Under the pieces are notes generated by a model. The model saw only the letters and a program-made list of their open reading frames with translations. It was not told where the DNA came from and ran no database searches. Positions 45,351 through 56,477 of a stretch of DNA of 64,000 nucleotides are shown here, piece after piece (positions within the stretch are counted from its first letter, which is position 1; every line of letters starts with the position of its first letter). The position numbers were made by a program, and so were the translations under genes. Source of the DNA: Ulota crispa (Eukaryota > Streptophyta > Bryopsida > Orthotrichales > Orthotrichaceae); the NCBI GenBank assembly GCA_963920765.1, contig OY987250.1:2294001-2358000 (forward strand), written 5' to 3'.

Positions 45351-47913
45351 TCAGAGCCGTGTATTAGACGCAACCACAGACGGCTCCCACACATGAAGCG
45401 CCTTATCATAAAACGAGCAAGTAGCAACCAAACTCCTACCACCCCCGCACTTCCACACCCCTTGATACCAATCAACCCCATACGCCAAAGACTCATGCTC
45501 CACATACTCTTCCACCACTTCCATAGCTCCATCTCCATCTCCGTCCACTCTCACCACCACAAAGCCACGATGCATACACGCAGCCAAAACAAGCCCTCGG
45601 TCTAACGGATGCCACTTCAACTTCCAAACCCCACCACCCAACCCAATCCCCAGCTTCACAACAGGCTTACAGTTCATCCTCATGTCCCACAATCTTAAAC
45701 TCTCATCATAGCTCCCAGTGATCACACAATGCTGAATTTGAGAGTTTGATTGAACGCTGCACACCCCCATGGAATGAGCTTTTTTGTTCCGGAATATGGG
45801 AGTTGTGAGGCCTTGTCGAATGTCCCAAGCACAAAAGTGACAGTCATCTGCACCGGTGTAGATCACGTTGGGTTGAAATGAGTCATAGGAAGTGATCCAT
45901 GTTTCTAGTTCGTGTGCTTCGGTGGAATCAGAGATTTGAGGTTTGGATTGTCCCACGTCGAGTATTGTTAGAGTTCCGTTTGAATGACTGATGGCTATTT
46001 GAGGCTCTGTTGGACTCCAGTCGAGGGAGAGGCACATTGATGCGTTGATGTCGAGGTTGGATGTTTGTTGTAGTGAAGGCTTGTTGTTGACATCTGCAGG
46101 TCACACAGCAAAAAAAAACATATAAAATTTGTTACAAAATCCGGAAAGCATAGTAATAGACAGAGTAAGCTAAAATAGGATTAGTTTTGGTACGGTTTTG
46201 ACGTAGTACTAAAACTATGGCAAATACATTGATGGTCATTAATACATAAATAAAAAGACCAGTTAGTAGCAATTGAATCCCTTCTATAGTTCCACATGAA
46301 AAACCAATAAAAAGATAACCTACATATCCAATAGAACTATAAGCTAAAAATCTTTTGATTTTGTTTTGAGTCTTTAAACGTAAGGTTGAGGATAGTAAGC
46401 CTGTTGGGGACCTCATGCTTGTTTGTTCATTAGAAATTACTCTCTTGTAGTAGGGTTAGTTGGAGGTATTAGTAGATGCCTATGATCATTGAATGGAAAT
46501 GGAGTTGTATACTATCCATTTCATAGTGGTCTAGAACTATGTAAGAAGAAATTCATACATAGTGACAAAAATCTGATCTCAAGAGCGTTAATTTCTACAC
46601 TCAAAGTGATCTCTCTACAGCTGAGTACTACTTTGCCAATTAAAGCTACACTTTGATACAAGTTCATGATGATGCAGATAGGATCTAGAAACTTATAAAG
46701 AACCAAGAAACAAATAACAAAACCTGCCCCTAGAACCAGTAGTTGCTAGCTTTGCTTTGCTCACTGTAGAGAGGGGGAGGTATGGGTGTGTATCTATGGC
46801 TAGGGTTGAATCTACCAACCACATAATCTCAGTGACAAAACTGAGTGACCAAGTTCCAGCCACACAGTCTCCATGACCTTTCCAAGACAAAACAAAGAAA
46901 TCAGGTGAGGAACAAACCATGTTTGTCACATTTAGACCAACCCTAAACTGCCTGCTCATCTAACGCAAACACAAATGGTCAAGGTGCGTGCAAAGGCACA
47001 TGTAATTTTCTTTTTTCTTTTTTCTTCTTAACCCCTAAATGTTGAAGAGGACGTTTTTTGTCCTCCGGCTCTGAAAAAGATTCTTCAGTACAGAAAAAGG
47101 CATTTTTTCATTTGATATTTTTCAGAAGTGATCATAAACACATGGTCCTCCATGGAAAGCAAAAAATTACCTCATTAGATGCACTTGAATTTTAAGCTGA
47201 CCCAAATTGTGAAGATTTAGTGACACGGTGTCAAATCCCAAACTTCCCTTCTTGCAATTTACATAAGGGCACCATGCATTGTTGACTGTTGCAATTTTAA
47301 AAAACTATATTATAATTGCTGGGCACTTGCCAATGTTACGCTGTACATTGTAGCTGGACTAGTCACAGTGGCCACCTTGGCATTTAAGGATTAAGTTGAG
47401 ACATAGACACAACCTTGCATGCATCCAAGCCAGAAAGTCTGCACCCTAATTCCAACATGGACAACCACGTCTCCAAACCGCTCACCTGTCCTTTGGCCTA
47501 ACCTTGCCCAAAATAATAACCGTAGAACAGACCCAGTTTCTATTAACCTATATACGCAAATATCAAGCATGTCAATTATGAAGAGAGCGTCGTCACGTGT
47601 TCATACCATCATCTTGTAGCGTGTAGAGGCGCAACGATCCGTCGGCGCTTGCTTGACCCAAACACGGCATCAGGCCGGGACTCGGTTTTCTCCACTTAAT
47701 GTCGAACACTCCCGAGGTTTCAATTGCCTGAAGCTCATGAAGGTTGTCGTCCGTGTCATCAAGAGTGAAAAGGTAAACCCCGCCCACACGGGTCGGAGTT
47801 GGACCTTCGATGAGAGTGTACGAGGCAGCTGCAAGAAGGTTGTGGTAGCCTGGTGTGGAGCAGAACTCCACCGCATCCGCATTACCCTCCAGAATTCTCT
47901 TGTGCCTTCCCAT
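45351..47913 (-). CDS. DPH7: DPH7-type diphthine methylesterase, WD-repeat protein
   Basis: DPH7 removes a methyl group from diphthine methyl ester on translation elongation factor 2, allowing the final amidation to diphthamide in the cytosol. Two exons on the minus strand (47913-47607 and 46093-45351, phase 1) encode 349 aa, as expected for a seven-bladed propeller. The N-terminal GNADAVEFC block is typical of the family. WD blades are recognisable at VFDIKW, SADGSLRLY, MCLSLDWSP, VYTGADDCHFCAWDIR and GSYDESLRLWDMR. GGGVWKLKWHP and VLAACMHRGF follow. The last exon is unusually Gly/Asp- and Trp-rich near its end. The ATG has good context (ACAACAATGGG). The intron carries a mitochondrial nad2 insertion and a TTAA element. 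A minisatellite starts 8 bp upstream of the start codon, so it is in the leader or core promoter. Confidence 0.9.
46131..46437 (-). pseudogene. nad2: Mitochondrial nad2 fragment in nuclear DNA (NUMT)
   Basis: The minus strand reads KIKRFLAYSSIG, GTIEGIQLLLTGLFIY, LMTINVFAIVL and KTNPILA, an internal part of NADH dehydrogenase subunit 2 of complex I. It is broken. About 11 residues expected between LRQNR and KTNP are missing. After ILA a 2-nt deletion shifts the frame, which then stops. It lies inside the DPH7 intron, ending ~37 bp from the exon 2 acceptor. An organelle-to-nucleus transfer, not a gene. Confidence 0.88.
47028..47394. mobile_element. TTAA-flanked MITE (subfamily b)
   Basis: TTAACCCCTAAATGTTG and CATTTAAGGATTAA; TTAA both sides. 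In the DPH7 intron. Internal GTCCTCCGGCTCTGAAAAA shared with 44799. Confidence 0.76.
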
Positions 47914-47920
47914 TGTTGTG

Positions 47921-48375
47921 TATCTCTAAGACCACCACATATCTCATCTTAATCCTATCACTACAAAAATCTCATGTTAGTCTTAAGACCACAAAAATCC
48001 CATGTTAATCCTACGACCACAAAGCTCACGATAATCCTAAGACCATAAATCTCACGTTAATCCTAAGACCACAAAAATCTCATGTTAATGAAAAAGAAAT
48101 CTCATGTTAATCCTAAGACCACCATATGTCTCATCTTAATCCTGAGACCACAAAAATCTCACATTAATCCGCTCTAAACGTAAATCTCATGTTCATTTAA
48201 AGACCACAAAAATCGCATGTTAATCCTAAGACCACAAAAAACTCAAGTCAATCCTAAGACCACAAAAAACTCATGTCAATCCTAAGACCAAAAAAATTTC
48301 ACGTTAAGCCTACGACCACAAAAATCTCATGTTAATCCTAAGACCACAAATCTCACGTTAATCGTCTCTAAATCT
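47921..48375. repeat. ~28-bp minisatellite upstream of DPH7
   Basis: About 14-16 imperfect units of the type AAGACCACAAAAATCTCATG followed by TTAATCCT. Some units are shortened to 25-26 bp and two contain small insertions. It begins 8 bp from the DPH7 start codon on its upstream side. Confidence 0.9.
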
Positions 48376-48565
48376 AGAAATTTCTCGAGGTTCAGCTTTC
48401 CGACACAATAGGGGCGTCAGAGTTGGAGCTTCTGCAAGTTTTCAAGAGTAGGGCCTGCAATTAATGATAATCAACCATGTTGATGAATATTTTTCATCTT
48501 CTGTGTTTTCTGTAGCTAAAGTAGAGACGTCAAAGATCTCTTTTGGTTTTCTTTTTACATGTAAC

Positions 48566-48695
48566 CACTACAAGGGAAACTGTCTAAAATGAAAATACAT
48601 GTCCAAATCAACATGGCTAAATCTACAAAAATTGTCCAATTTGACAGTCTTTTTGTCATTTTGGACATGTCAATTAGGACACAATTTCTTGTGTT
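48566..48695. mobile_element. CACTA-like MITE, family M copy 2
   Basis: Starts CACTACAAGGGAAACTGTC, ends ACACAATTTCTTGTG. Body matches 35322-35474. Confidence 0.7.
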
Positions 48696-48791
48696 ATAAC
48701 ACGTGTACCATCCAAGAGATAGTTCCATCTCTGTGAAAAAAACTCCACCATTGATCCCAACTAATGACATTCAAAACAACCAAATACAATA

Positions 48792-49086
48792 AGGGGCAAT
48801 TCACACTATGTCCCACGTCCCAAGTCCCACTAAAATTTGAGAATCTAATTGGTGTAAAGCCAAAAGTTGACATTTGACACTTCACATTACATCCAAATTC
48901 CCATGTCCCGGTTGCTTACATAGCAACACTTTTTTGAAGTTTTGGTGCCACATAAGATGGTACTTCATTCCAAGTTGGGTCCAACATTTTGCTAGACCCA
49001 GCTGTCAGCCCAAGTCTCACCAATTGGGATCTGGCACTCAGCGACTTGCAGAGATGGAACGTGGGGACATAGTGTGAACCACCCCT
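48792..49086. mobile_element. MITE with AGGGGCGGTTC-type ends, copy 3
   Basis: AGGGGCAATTCACACTATG and CATAGTGTGAACCACCCCT. Internal GTCCCACGTCCC resembles the copies at 10553 and 50795. Confidence 0.7.
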
Positions 49087-49199
49087 CAAACAAGGGAGAG
49101 AGGGGGCATAAAAAACAACACGCAGCTCAATGCAAACCAAATGCATTGATCCAGACACGAGAAGGAACATATAGCACGTTGCGATCACTTTCTGACTAC

Positions 49200-49360
49200 G
49201 GTATGAAGAACACTTAAACCCTACAACCTAAAACCCTAACCCTAATGCTACAATATTTCTCCTACGCGGTGGAATCCAGCTTTATAATCTCGCAAAGCCA
49301 ATCAAAGATAGCCTGCCTCCAAGATCGCAGCTTGGCTTAGACACATATCGAAAGGAGAAA
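49200..49360. repeat. Dispersed unit of the SURF1 intron repeat
   Basis: AAAACCCTAACCCTAATGCT, TTTCTCCTACGCGGTGGAA and GCTTGGCTTAGACACATATC follow the order of the ~200-bp units at 7741-8740. A single, diverged copy. Confidence 0.6.
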
Positions 49361-49589
49361 GACCTTTTAGATCAATACTGCAGCAATCATACTACTAAAT
49401 TCACAACGACCTCAGTAACATCACATCAGCACTTTTGTAATATCACATACCGCCACCTCCAATTCCTGCCATCAAAGCTCAAGACCTTCAAATCGTATCA
49501 TATACCAATCACACTCTTTAAGTAGTCGACAGAACTATTTGAATGTCAATAATCAGCCTTGCACAAATTCAAAACACACATTAACATAG
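49361..49589. other. Intergenic, nothing identified
   Basis: No gene or clear repeat. Confidence 0.4.
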
Positions 49590-49911
49590 AAGGTTCTAAA
49601 AGCATGTAGGTTTTAAAATGGTGCATCTCCTCAAATATATTTTGTTTGTACATGTTATTTTTCATAGCCCTTCAATAATGTACAAGCAATGTATATTTGA
49701 GGAGGTGCACCATTTTAGAGCCCTATGGCCTTTCCATTTCAAAATTTCATAACTAATTTCACAAAGCTCCATAAAACATGAAACAACTTGGGTTAGATAC
49801 CAATTTCTCTTGTCTTTCAAGGAAAATTTACTGAAAAACATTTCAAGAAGTCTCACCTCCCCAAAATTCAGTTTCAGCCCTTAGATGCTCCATTCGTGAG
49901 CTTCCTACCTT
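49590..49911. mobile_element. MITE with CTAAGGTAGGAG ends, copy 2 (truncated)
   Basis: Shares TTTAGAGCCCT, GAAACAACTTGGGTTAGAT and CTTGTCTTTCAAGGAAAATT with 52882-53213. The right end GAGCTTCCTACCTTA is present; the left end is lost. Its right border coincides with the TTAA of the next element. Confidence 0.65.
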
Positions 49912-50159
49912 AACCCCTGAGCACCCAGAGTTGAAACAAAAAAAGCTTGACTTGTGTGCAATCAAAGTGCCCTTGTGGATTGAAAAAAACAATTCACAAG
50001 ATTGGACCATATGAATTGTTAGTGGAAAGCGTCTCCATCGTGCTGGACTAGATTGGAAGTGGTTTCACCAAACTTGCAACGAGATTATATCCATCAAAAT
50101 TGAGTTGACCCAACTTTTTGAGAGACATTATTTTTGTCTCTCAGGCGCTCACAGGTTAA
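49910..50159. mobile_element. TTAA-flanked MITE (subfamily e)
   Basis: TTAACCCCTGAGCACCC and GGCGCTCACAGGTTAA; TTAA on both sides. Internal GTCTC-rich arms. Interior not shared with other copies here. Confidence 0.65.
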
Positions 50160-50299
50160 TTGAAAACAGATAAAGCTCTATCGTGAACAATGGCAAGCAC
50201 ACCACCAGCGATATTCTTTAAGGACAATAGCAATTCAATTATTTTGAAAAAGATCACTATGCAAGACGCCAACACTCAATGCTTTTACTGCATTCGGTT

Positions 50300-50587
50300 T
50301 CACACACCAAAAGTCAGACAGTTCCAATGCGCTTGAACTAAGACACAAGCAAACTCTGAGAAGGGCGCTGAGCGAGCACCTGGACAAAAGCAGGAATGGC
50401 CGAAGGAGAAAGCATATCGAGTTGGAGGCGAGTTGGCCAACATCGCCCCGTTGTAAGTTAAGGCGGAGGAGCAGCTTGGGAAATGTAAACTGTGAGAAAA
50501 AGAGATGAGGGTCGAGGGGGAAGAGCGATGGGGGAGCTGCTGCGGATACCGCAACAACACTAATGCTGTGGCAGCAGCGCGGAGCAA
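50300..50587 (-). CDS. Possible orphan 5' exon, presequence-like (doubtful)
   Basis: A GC-rich island on the minus strand opens with MLRAAATALVLLRYPQQLPH and continues Ser/Arg/Pro-rich, resembling a mitochondrial or plastid targeting peptide. A donor-like CCAG|GTGCTC lies inside the frame. No following exon could be recognised between here and 48.4 kb, which is mostly MITEs. It may be the first exon of a gene whose body was lost, or a GC-rich leader. Product not recognised. Confidence 0.25.
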   Translation of the reverse strand: MLRAAATALVLLRYPQQLPHRSSPSTLISFSHSLHFPSCSSALTYNGAMLANSPPTRYAFSFGHSCFCPGARSAPFSEFACVLVQAHWNCLTFGV

Positions 50588-50794
50588 ATTAGGGTTATAT
50601 TCACAAAATCATTACAAACAACAAGGGCATTCCACCAATTAAGTTAAGCCTTGTGCTTAGGTTCATGGCTTTGCTTCCACCGGGTGGACATCGATTGCTC
50701 AGTATCCATATTTCGGCAATCCCAAAATATCACTCATTGAGTGTGCCGGTGGCGCAACCTTCATAATTTGACATCCTTCACACAAGCTCTACTA

Positions 50795-51162
50795 AGGGGC
50801 GGTTCAGACTAAGTCCCACGTCTCATGTGACTGAAGTCATCCCACGTCCCATGTGACGATGTCCCACGGGAATGCAAAATTTTATCTTTGTATGCCAGAA
50901 AAGATGAGAAAAGATGGGACTTGGCTAAAAGATGGGTTTACCAAAGTGTCCAACTCAATCTTGGAGTGAAGTTCCACTTTTTTTGGCATCAAAACTTGGA
51001 AAAGTGCTACCATGTAGGCTCCATGTAAGCAAGTGGGATGTGAGACTTTAGACTTAGTTTGAATTGCAAAGTCCCATCTTTTGCCTCTCCGCCAATCACA
51101 TTCTCAGATTTCATCAGATTTTATTGGGACTTGGGATGTGGGACATAGTCTAAACCGCCCCT
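50795..51162. mobile_element. MITE with AGGGGCGGTTC ends, copy 2
   Basis: AGGGGCGGTTCAGACTAAG and TAGTCTAAACCGCCCCT. Body matches 10553-10888 (AAAGATGGGACTTGG, GGAGTGAAGT, CATGTAGGCTCCAT). Confidence 0.8.
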
Positions 51163-51342
51163 CACAAAATCTTCTCAAAATTTTGGCCAATTGAGTCATA
51201 TTGTATGAAATGATTTTCAAATATTGTAACTCACTAAGTTACTTCAAATAATTTTGAATATGCACCTTGCAAATCACCTATTTATTAAATTAGTACAGTT
51301 AGTGTTATTGGTACGAGGCAGTAAATGGAAGAACTTATGTAA

Positions 51343-51760
51343 GGTAGGTAGCTTGAATCGTGACCCTCTCACATAAAGCATCCCATACGTAGCTCAAATT
51401 GCAACCCTCTCACATAAAGCATCCCATAAGTAGCTCAAGAATGGATATGAAGTGATCTTTGAATGGACCTCTTTAAGCCATAGAAGAGAATGTGTATTCT
51501 ATTATAAGAACCAATCATACTCCTCTATTTCACCTCATCTCTTTACAAGTTGCAAGGTCATGGTTTACGGGAGACCTAGGGTCACAAATAGGTATCTACT
51601 ACAAAAAAAGTTGAAAATTCATCAACAATTCAATATTGCTTCAAAAACATGACAAATTTTGTGTAACATTTGACACCTATTTCTCTTTGTCTTAAAATTA
51701 GACAAAATTTTTTAATGTCTCAAAAAGCCCATGAAAAAGTAGGCCAACCCTTGAAGTGAT
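51343..51760. mobile_element. MITE with TAAGGTAGGTAGCTTGAA end, copy 2
   Basis: Left end TAAGGTAGGTAGCTTGAA. The interior matches 6121-6527 (TGGACCTC, TTCACCTCATCTCTTT, AAAATTCATCAACAATTCA). The right end fades near CCCATGAAAAAGTAGGCCA. Confidence 0.6.
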
Positions 51761-52439
51761 GGTTTTAAAGCAACATTCTTCAAACCAGCTTAATTTTGTA
51801 GGATTGCTATCAAAATTTTCATGCAGCTAAAAAATATGTAAACTTTCTACTGTTAAATTTGAAAATTTTAGCTTTTTGGCAGTGTTTTTAACCACTTGTG
51901 CTAAAAGTGAAAATCATATTTGGGTTCACTACTGTAGTTTTAGAGCATACTACCTGACCCCAAATGAAGACAAGCGGGCCTGGTGTCCCCTCGCTTTAGC
52001 CCTTTTAGCTAGGGTTTAAATTGATGGCGAACAAGTGCTTCTTTGTCCCCCGTAGATTGGAGAATATCCGAAGGGAAGCGATATGAGTAGTGGTAGTCAT
52101 GGTTGGTCTGAGATTCAGATTTTTATGAAGATTGAGAAAAGGCACAATGAAAGTATGAGCCAATGCGATGGGAGGAGTAACGCAATATGAACCTTGAATT
52201 ACAAGAAGTAAACGTTCTCTCGCGAAAACCTGAAGGATGCCATTTCTCCACACCTGGGCGAGAATAAATTTTTTTCTCAATCTTCACGGAAAACCTCTCA
52301 CACGAGTCGTGGATTGACAGCCACGTTAATTTCCATAAAGATTGAGAATGATAAAAATTGAACTGTGACTACCCTGATAGAAACCTGTCAGAATTCGCCA
52401 GCAATTTAAACCTTGAGTTTCAGCACATCCTTGTAGACA
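51761..52439. other. Upstream region of QCR7
   Basis: No gene recognised. The last part becomes CT-rich, as in plant promoters and leaders. The stretch 52440-52604 is an in-frame upstream extension of QCR7, discussed under that gene. Confidence 0.4.
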
Positions 52440-52604
52440 ATGAAACCTCGTTTGGGACCTCGATTCCTACGGACTCCCTCGACTCCACGTGGAACGAGTG
52501 CGCAACAAAGAACCCCGTCCACGCCAAAGCCACACTCCCCATCTCTAACACCTCCACCTCCATTCCTCCTCGCAACGCATTCCATTTCCGCATCTCTCTC
52601 CGCG

Positions 52605-55600
52605 ATGGCCACCAAGCAGGCCTTGCAGAAGGCTTTCGAGCCCGTCTGGAACTGGGCCTCTCGTCGTTACCAGGCCGCCGTTGCCAAGGAGCTCAAGAAA
52701 TACGGTCAGTTCTTTAAACCCTAATTCCTCACTTCCTAATGCCCTAGTCTTGCAATGATCGATGCTAACCAGGTTGATCAATTTGAGCTTCCAGGTTTGC
52801 GGTGCGGTCAGTCCTTCCCTCGCTCGAACTAAAACCCTAATTCCTCACTTCGTAATGCTCAAGTCTTGCGATGATTCCTAACTAAGGTAGGAGGCTCATA
52901 TTCCGCTCAGGCTCTAATGTCTTTCTCACCTTCTCAAATGTCTTTCTCAAATGTATTTCATGTGTATACGCTGTTTTGCATAGGTTTCAAAAATGTACAA
53001 GCAGAGTACATTTGAGGGAGGTGAACCGTTTTAGAGCCCTGTGGCCTTTTCATTTCAAAATTTTATAACTAAAAAATATGAAACAACTTGGGTTAGATGT
53101 CAATTTTTCTTGTCTTTCAAGGAAAATTTACTGAAAAATAGTTCAAGAAGTTTCACCTCCCCAAATTTCAGTTTCAGCCCTTAGATGGTACATTCATGAG
53201 CCTCCTACCTTAGTTGATCATTTGAGCTTCCAGGCTTGCGGTACGGTCAGTTCTTTCCCTGGCCCGAACTAAAACCCTAATTCCTCACTTCCTAATGCCC
53301 TAGTCTTGCGATGGTCGATGCTAACCAGGTTAATCATTTGAGCTTCCAGGTTTGCGGTACGGTCAGTCCTTCCCTCGCCCGAACCAAACCCTAATTCCTC
53401 ACTTCGTAATGCCCTAGCCTTGCGATGATCGATGCTAACCAGGTTAATCACTTTATCATTTGAGCTTCCAGGTTTACGGTACGGTCAGTCCTTCCCTCGC
53501 TCGAACTAAAACCCTAATTCCTCACATTCGAATGCCCCAAGCCTTGCGATGATCGATGCTAACCAGGTTGATCATTTGAGCTTCCAGGATTACGGTACGG
53601 TCAGTCCTTCCCTCGCCCCAAACCCTAATTCCTCACTTCCTAATGCCCCAAGCCTTGCGATGATCGATGCTAACCAGGTTGATCATTTGATAAAATTGAG
53701 CTTCCAGGTCTGCGGTACGATGACTTGCTTGACGACCTGTACGATATGGATATCAAGGAGGCTTTGAACCGGTTGCCGCAGGAAGAGGTGGATCTCCGCA
53801 ACCAGCGTCTGAAGCGTGCCATGGATTACTCGATGAAGCATCACTACTTACCCAAGGACTTACAGGTTCTTTCTTTGTCTTCATCTTTTCTTTTCTTTTT
53901 CTTTTCTTTACCCCTGCGTCTCTTTCGGTGCTTGGCAAGCTTTTTGGAGTGGAGAGATGCGTAGATTTGGAGCAAATCATTTGCATGCGGAGGTTTGCGA
54001 AGTTTTGTCGTTTTTTCTTCAACTGAATTGTTTCGTGGAATTTGAGATTTGTTTAACTGTTTTGGAAATCCGAAAATGATTAGAAGAAACTTGCGAAGTG
54101 GATTTGGTAGGAGATTGAATGGTTTTATAAGTTGAATGAGGTGTGATGTGTAACATTAGTTTATGTATTCTGTGTTTTTTTGGATTGGGACTTTTCTAGT
54201 GCGGTTGCCGGTCTTGAGCTCTGGAATTGCAGTTGCTTTTGGATTTAAGATTTTGTACTTTTTTATTGTTGTCTTTCTTGTAATGCTAAATTAGGTTAAT
54301 TCATAGGATAGGTGTTGTTTTCACAGTTCTAATGAGCTTGGCACTATTTTTCTGTTCACCTTCAGCGATTTACCCTAATATGCACTGTAGTGAAACTTCT
54401 AGACTCATTGTTTGGACCGTCGCTTTTCTTCAGATGTTATGTTGATTTACAGGCCTTCTGGTGCACCGGTATTTTCGGTGACGAAAAACTATTGATGCTC
54501 ATTAGGCCTTATGTTCTTAACATACCTGTGACTGTTACCATTAAGAACTGTGAACTTCGTGCCCTAATATTTGATGTGGCGGGCTGACGGTCCTTCGAGA
54601 GCCGCTTTCTTGTTGTTAATTAGAGTTATTTCTGCAACATATGCTAGTTTTAAGCGTTGGACTGGATGGAAATGAGAATACTGATTTATAACATTGAGAT
54701 TTCTGCTAGTTCTTACTATAGAGGACCCTTCATCTAGGCTCGATACTTTGAAGACACCAGGGTTTAGGGTGCTCTTTGAAGATAACGCACCCTATATAGT
54801 GGAAGGGTGTGTGATAAGGCCAGAATAATTGCTAGGCTGTTCTGCTTAAGGCCCGGTTCAGTCTTGAAGTGGACGTCCTAGTGCACGAAATGCTTTGTCT
54901 AGTGTTTTGAAACTGCCATGTCATCATTAATTTTGTCTGTCCGGTGGAAGGTTTCACATTGGGAACTAGACATTTGGTGGAGATATAGTTGTTCCCACTT
55001 GACATGATTTTGTCTTTACCTCACATGAAGTGAGAGGGAGTGTTTTGCTCAGTTGACAAGATTTGGGGTTCACTACAAGTGAACTCCTCTCCAATTTTGG
55101 CGGGGAGTGTGTGATGACATGGTGTTTACATTTACTTCACTGTGAAAGCTCCAGTGGACAAGACTCTCAATCTGGCCAATATGAGGATTCTAAATCTCGT
55201 CCACTTTCCAATCTGAAGTAAATTATTTTCATAAAGGGGTCCCGTGAGGGTTGCTCTTGTTGACCCTTGGTTTCCTTGATACATTAGAGTCCTCTTCACT
55301 CAACATGTGACCCTGTTGCCTTCCATATCCTATAGAACGCTGAGTCTACACAGGAGGTCGTCTACTGTATTCTACTGTCCTCTTCTCTGATAAGTATTAA
55401 TTGAATCGTTGAACTGGATGATGACAATTTTTAACATTGCGATTTGGTGTATGTAATTATTTTCACGTTCAAGCTCAAATTTTGCATTTTATTCTAATCA
55501 CACCTTTTTGGGGGGGTTTTTTGCAGAAGAAGCAAACCCCTTATGAGCCCTATTTGCAAGATGCTTTACAACTGGTGAGTGGTTCTCAAAAACTCTGGTT

Positions 55601-55777
55601 AACATCTCTATAGAGAAATATTAAGAATGTTTTCACAGTTACTTAACGGTTTTATTGATTTAATTCGGAAATCAGGTGCAAGCATCTTATTCCTTTTTCT
55701 CATTGCAGGTAAAGGAAGAACGAAGGGAACATGCTGAGTTGGGGTCCGACCTTCCATACACCCGTTCGTTACCATGA
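52605..55777 (+). CDS. QCR7: QCR7, 14-kDa subunit of cytochrome bc1 complex
   Basis: A matrix-side helical subunit of complex III that packs against cytochrome b. Four exons, 52605-52704, 53708-53865, 55527-55574 and 55709-55777, encode 124 aa, the family length. Family blocks are LRYDDLLDDLYDMDIKEALN, RLPQEEVDLRNQRLKRAMDY, SMKHHYLPKDLQ and a C-terminal LVKEERREH. The start has strong context (CGCGATGGCC). The frame is open 55 codons further upstream to an ATG at 52440, preceded directly by a TAG. That extension is Arg/Ser/Thr/Pro-rich, so a longer isoform with a targeting-like leader is conceivable, although this subunit normally has none. Intron 1 consists largely of tandem duplicates of itself, each carrying a 12-nt in-frame exon-like segment (52795, 53234, 53350, 53472, 53588). 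Confidence 0.92.
52705..53707 (+). repeat. Tandemly duplicated intron 1 with five 12-nt exon-like segments
   Basis: The sequence from the exon 1 donor to the first 12 nt of exon 2 (GTCTGCGGTACG) recurs five more times at 107-122-bp spacing. Each unit has acceptor GAGCTTCCAG, a 12-mer at 52795-52806, 53234-53245, 53350-53361, 53472-53483 or 53588-53599, then donor GTCAGT. Each unit also has an AAACCCTAA telo-box except where indels blur it. A MITE (52882-53213) splits the first unit. Confidence 0.9.
52882..53213. mobile_element. MITE with CTAAGGTAGGAGGCTCAT ends, copy 1
   Basis: Exact inverted ends CTAAGGTAGGAGGCTCAT and ATGAGCCTCCTACCTTAG. Inserted in the first duplicated intron unit of QCR7. 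Body homologous to 49590-49911. Confidence 0.82.
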
Positions 55778-56477
55778 GTGATGAAAAAACTTCACTTTCA
55801 TCGTGTTCGTCATGATTCTTTTCATGTTTCAGAGTTTTTTCTCGCAATCATTTTCGCAGTGAAGGTCCTGAATGGTGTTTAGGATACTAGTAGTGGTTCC
55901 TCTTGCAGAGGCCGTGATCACAGTTTCCTAGGATTGGCTTCATACAATAAGCAAAAAAAAAGTAGCCCTGAATCGATCTTCTGTACTTCTGTAGCAGCTT
56001 TTATTCTTAGTTTGACAATACTACGGATGAGCACTGTCGTTGACCTTCTTCTTAGCGGTAGCTTGATGTACAGTTACTATTGTCAAAACTATGCGTTGAG
56101 AACTGTATAATGCTTGCTTGCAATCTTGGATGATGTGATTGGTAAACTGAAAAAAGTGCATTTGTAGCACTAATACATTTTAAAGTGAATCTGCATTGTT
56201 TATTTAATTTTGGACTTTGTTGGGAGATTTCTTGATGTTGAGGGATATAGGTTTGTAGATGTTTTTGTATAGATCTTCCTATGTTTGTACAGTACATGCA
56301 AAACATTGGAAGATCTCCGAATGTTTTGCATATGGATTATTATTTGTAGGCTTTGTATAGTTCAGCATTAGTTTAATTCTTGCTCAAAAACGCATGCACC
56401 TTGCTAGCTCTACCTTTACTTGCATCAATCAAAGATCAACAAACTTCTTTTGCATGTGAATGCTTGTACTTATCAAG
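55778..56477. other. QCR7 3' region
   Basis: Probable 3' UTR and intergenic sequence, AT-rich. No further gene recognised. Confidence 0.4.

Noticed and set aside
47921-48375. CRISPR-like array
   Set aside because: Direct units of ~28 bp lack unique spacers of constant length and the genome is clearly a plant nucleus; it is a minisatellite.
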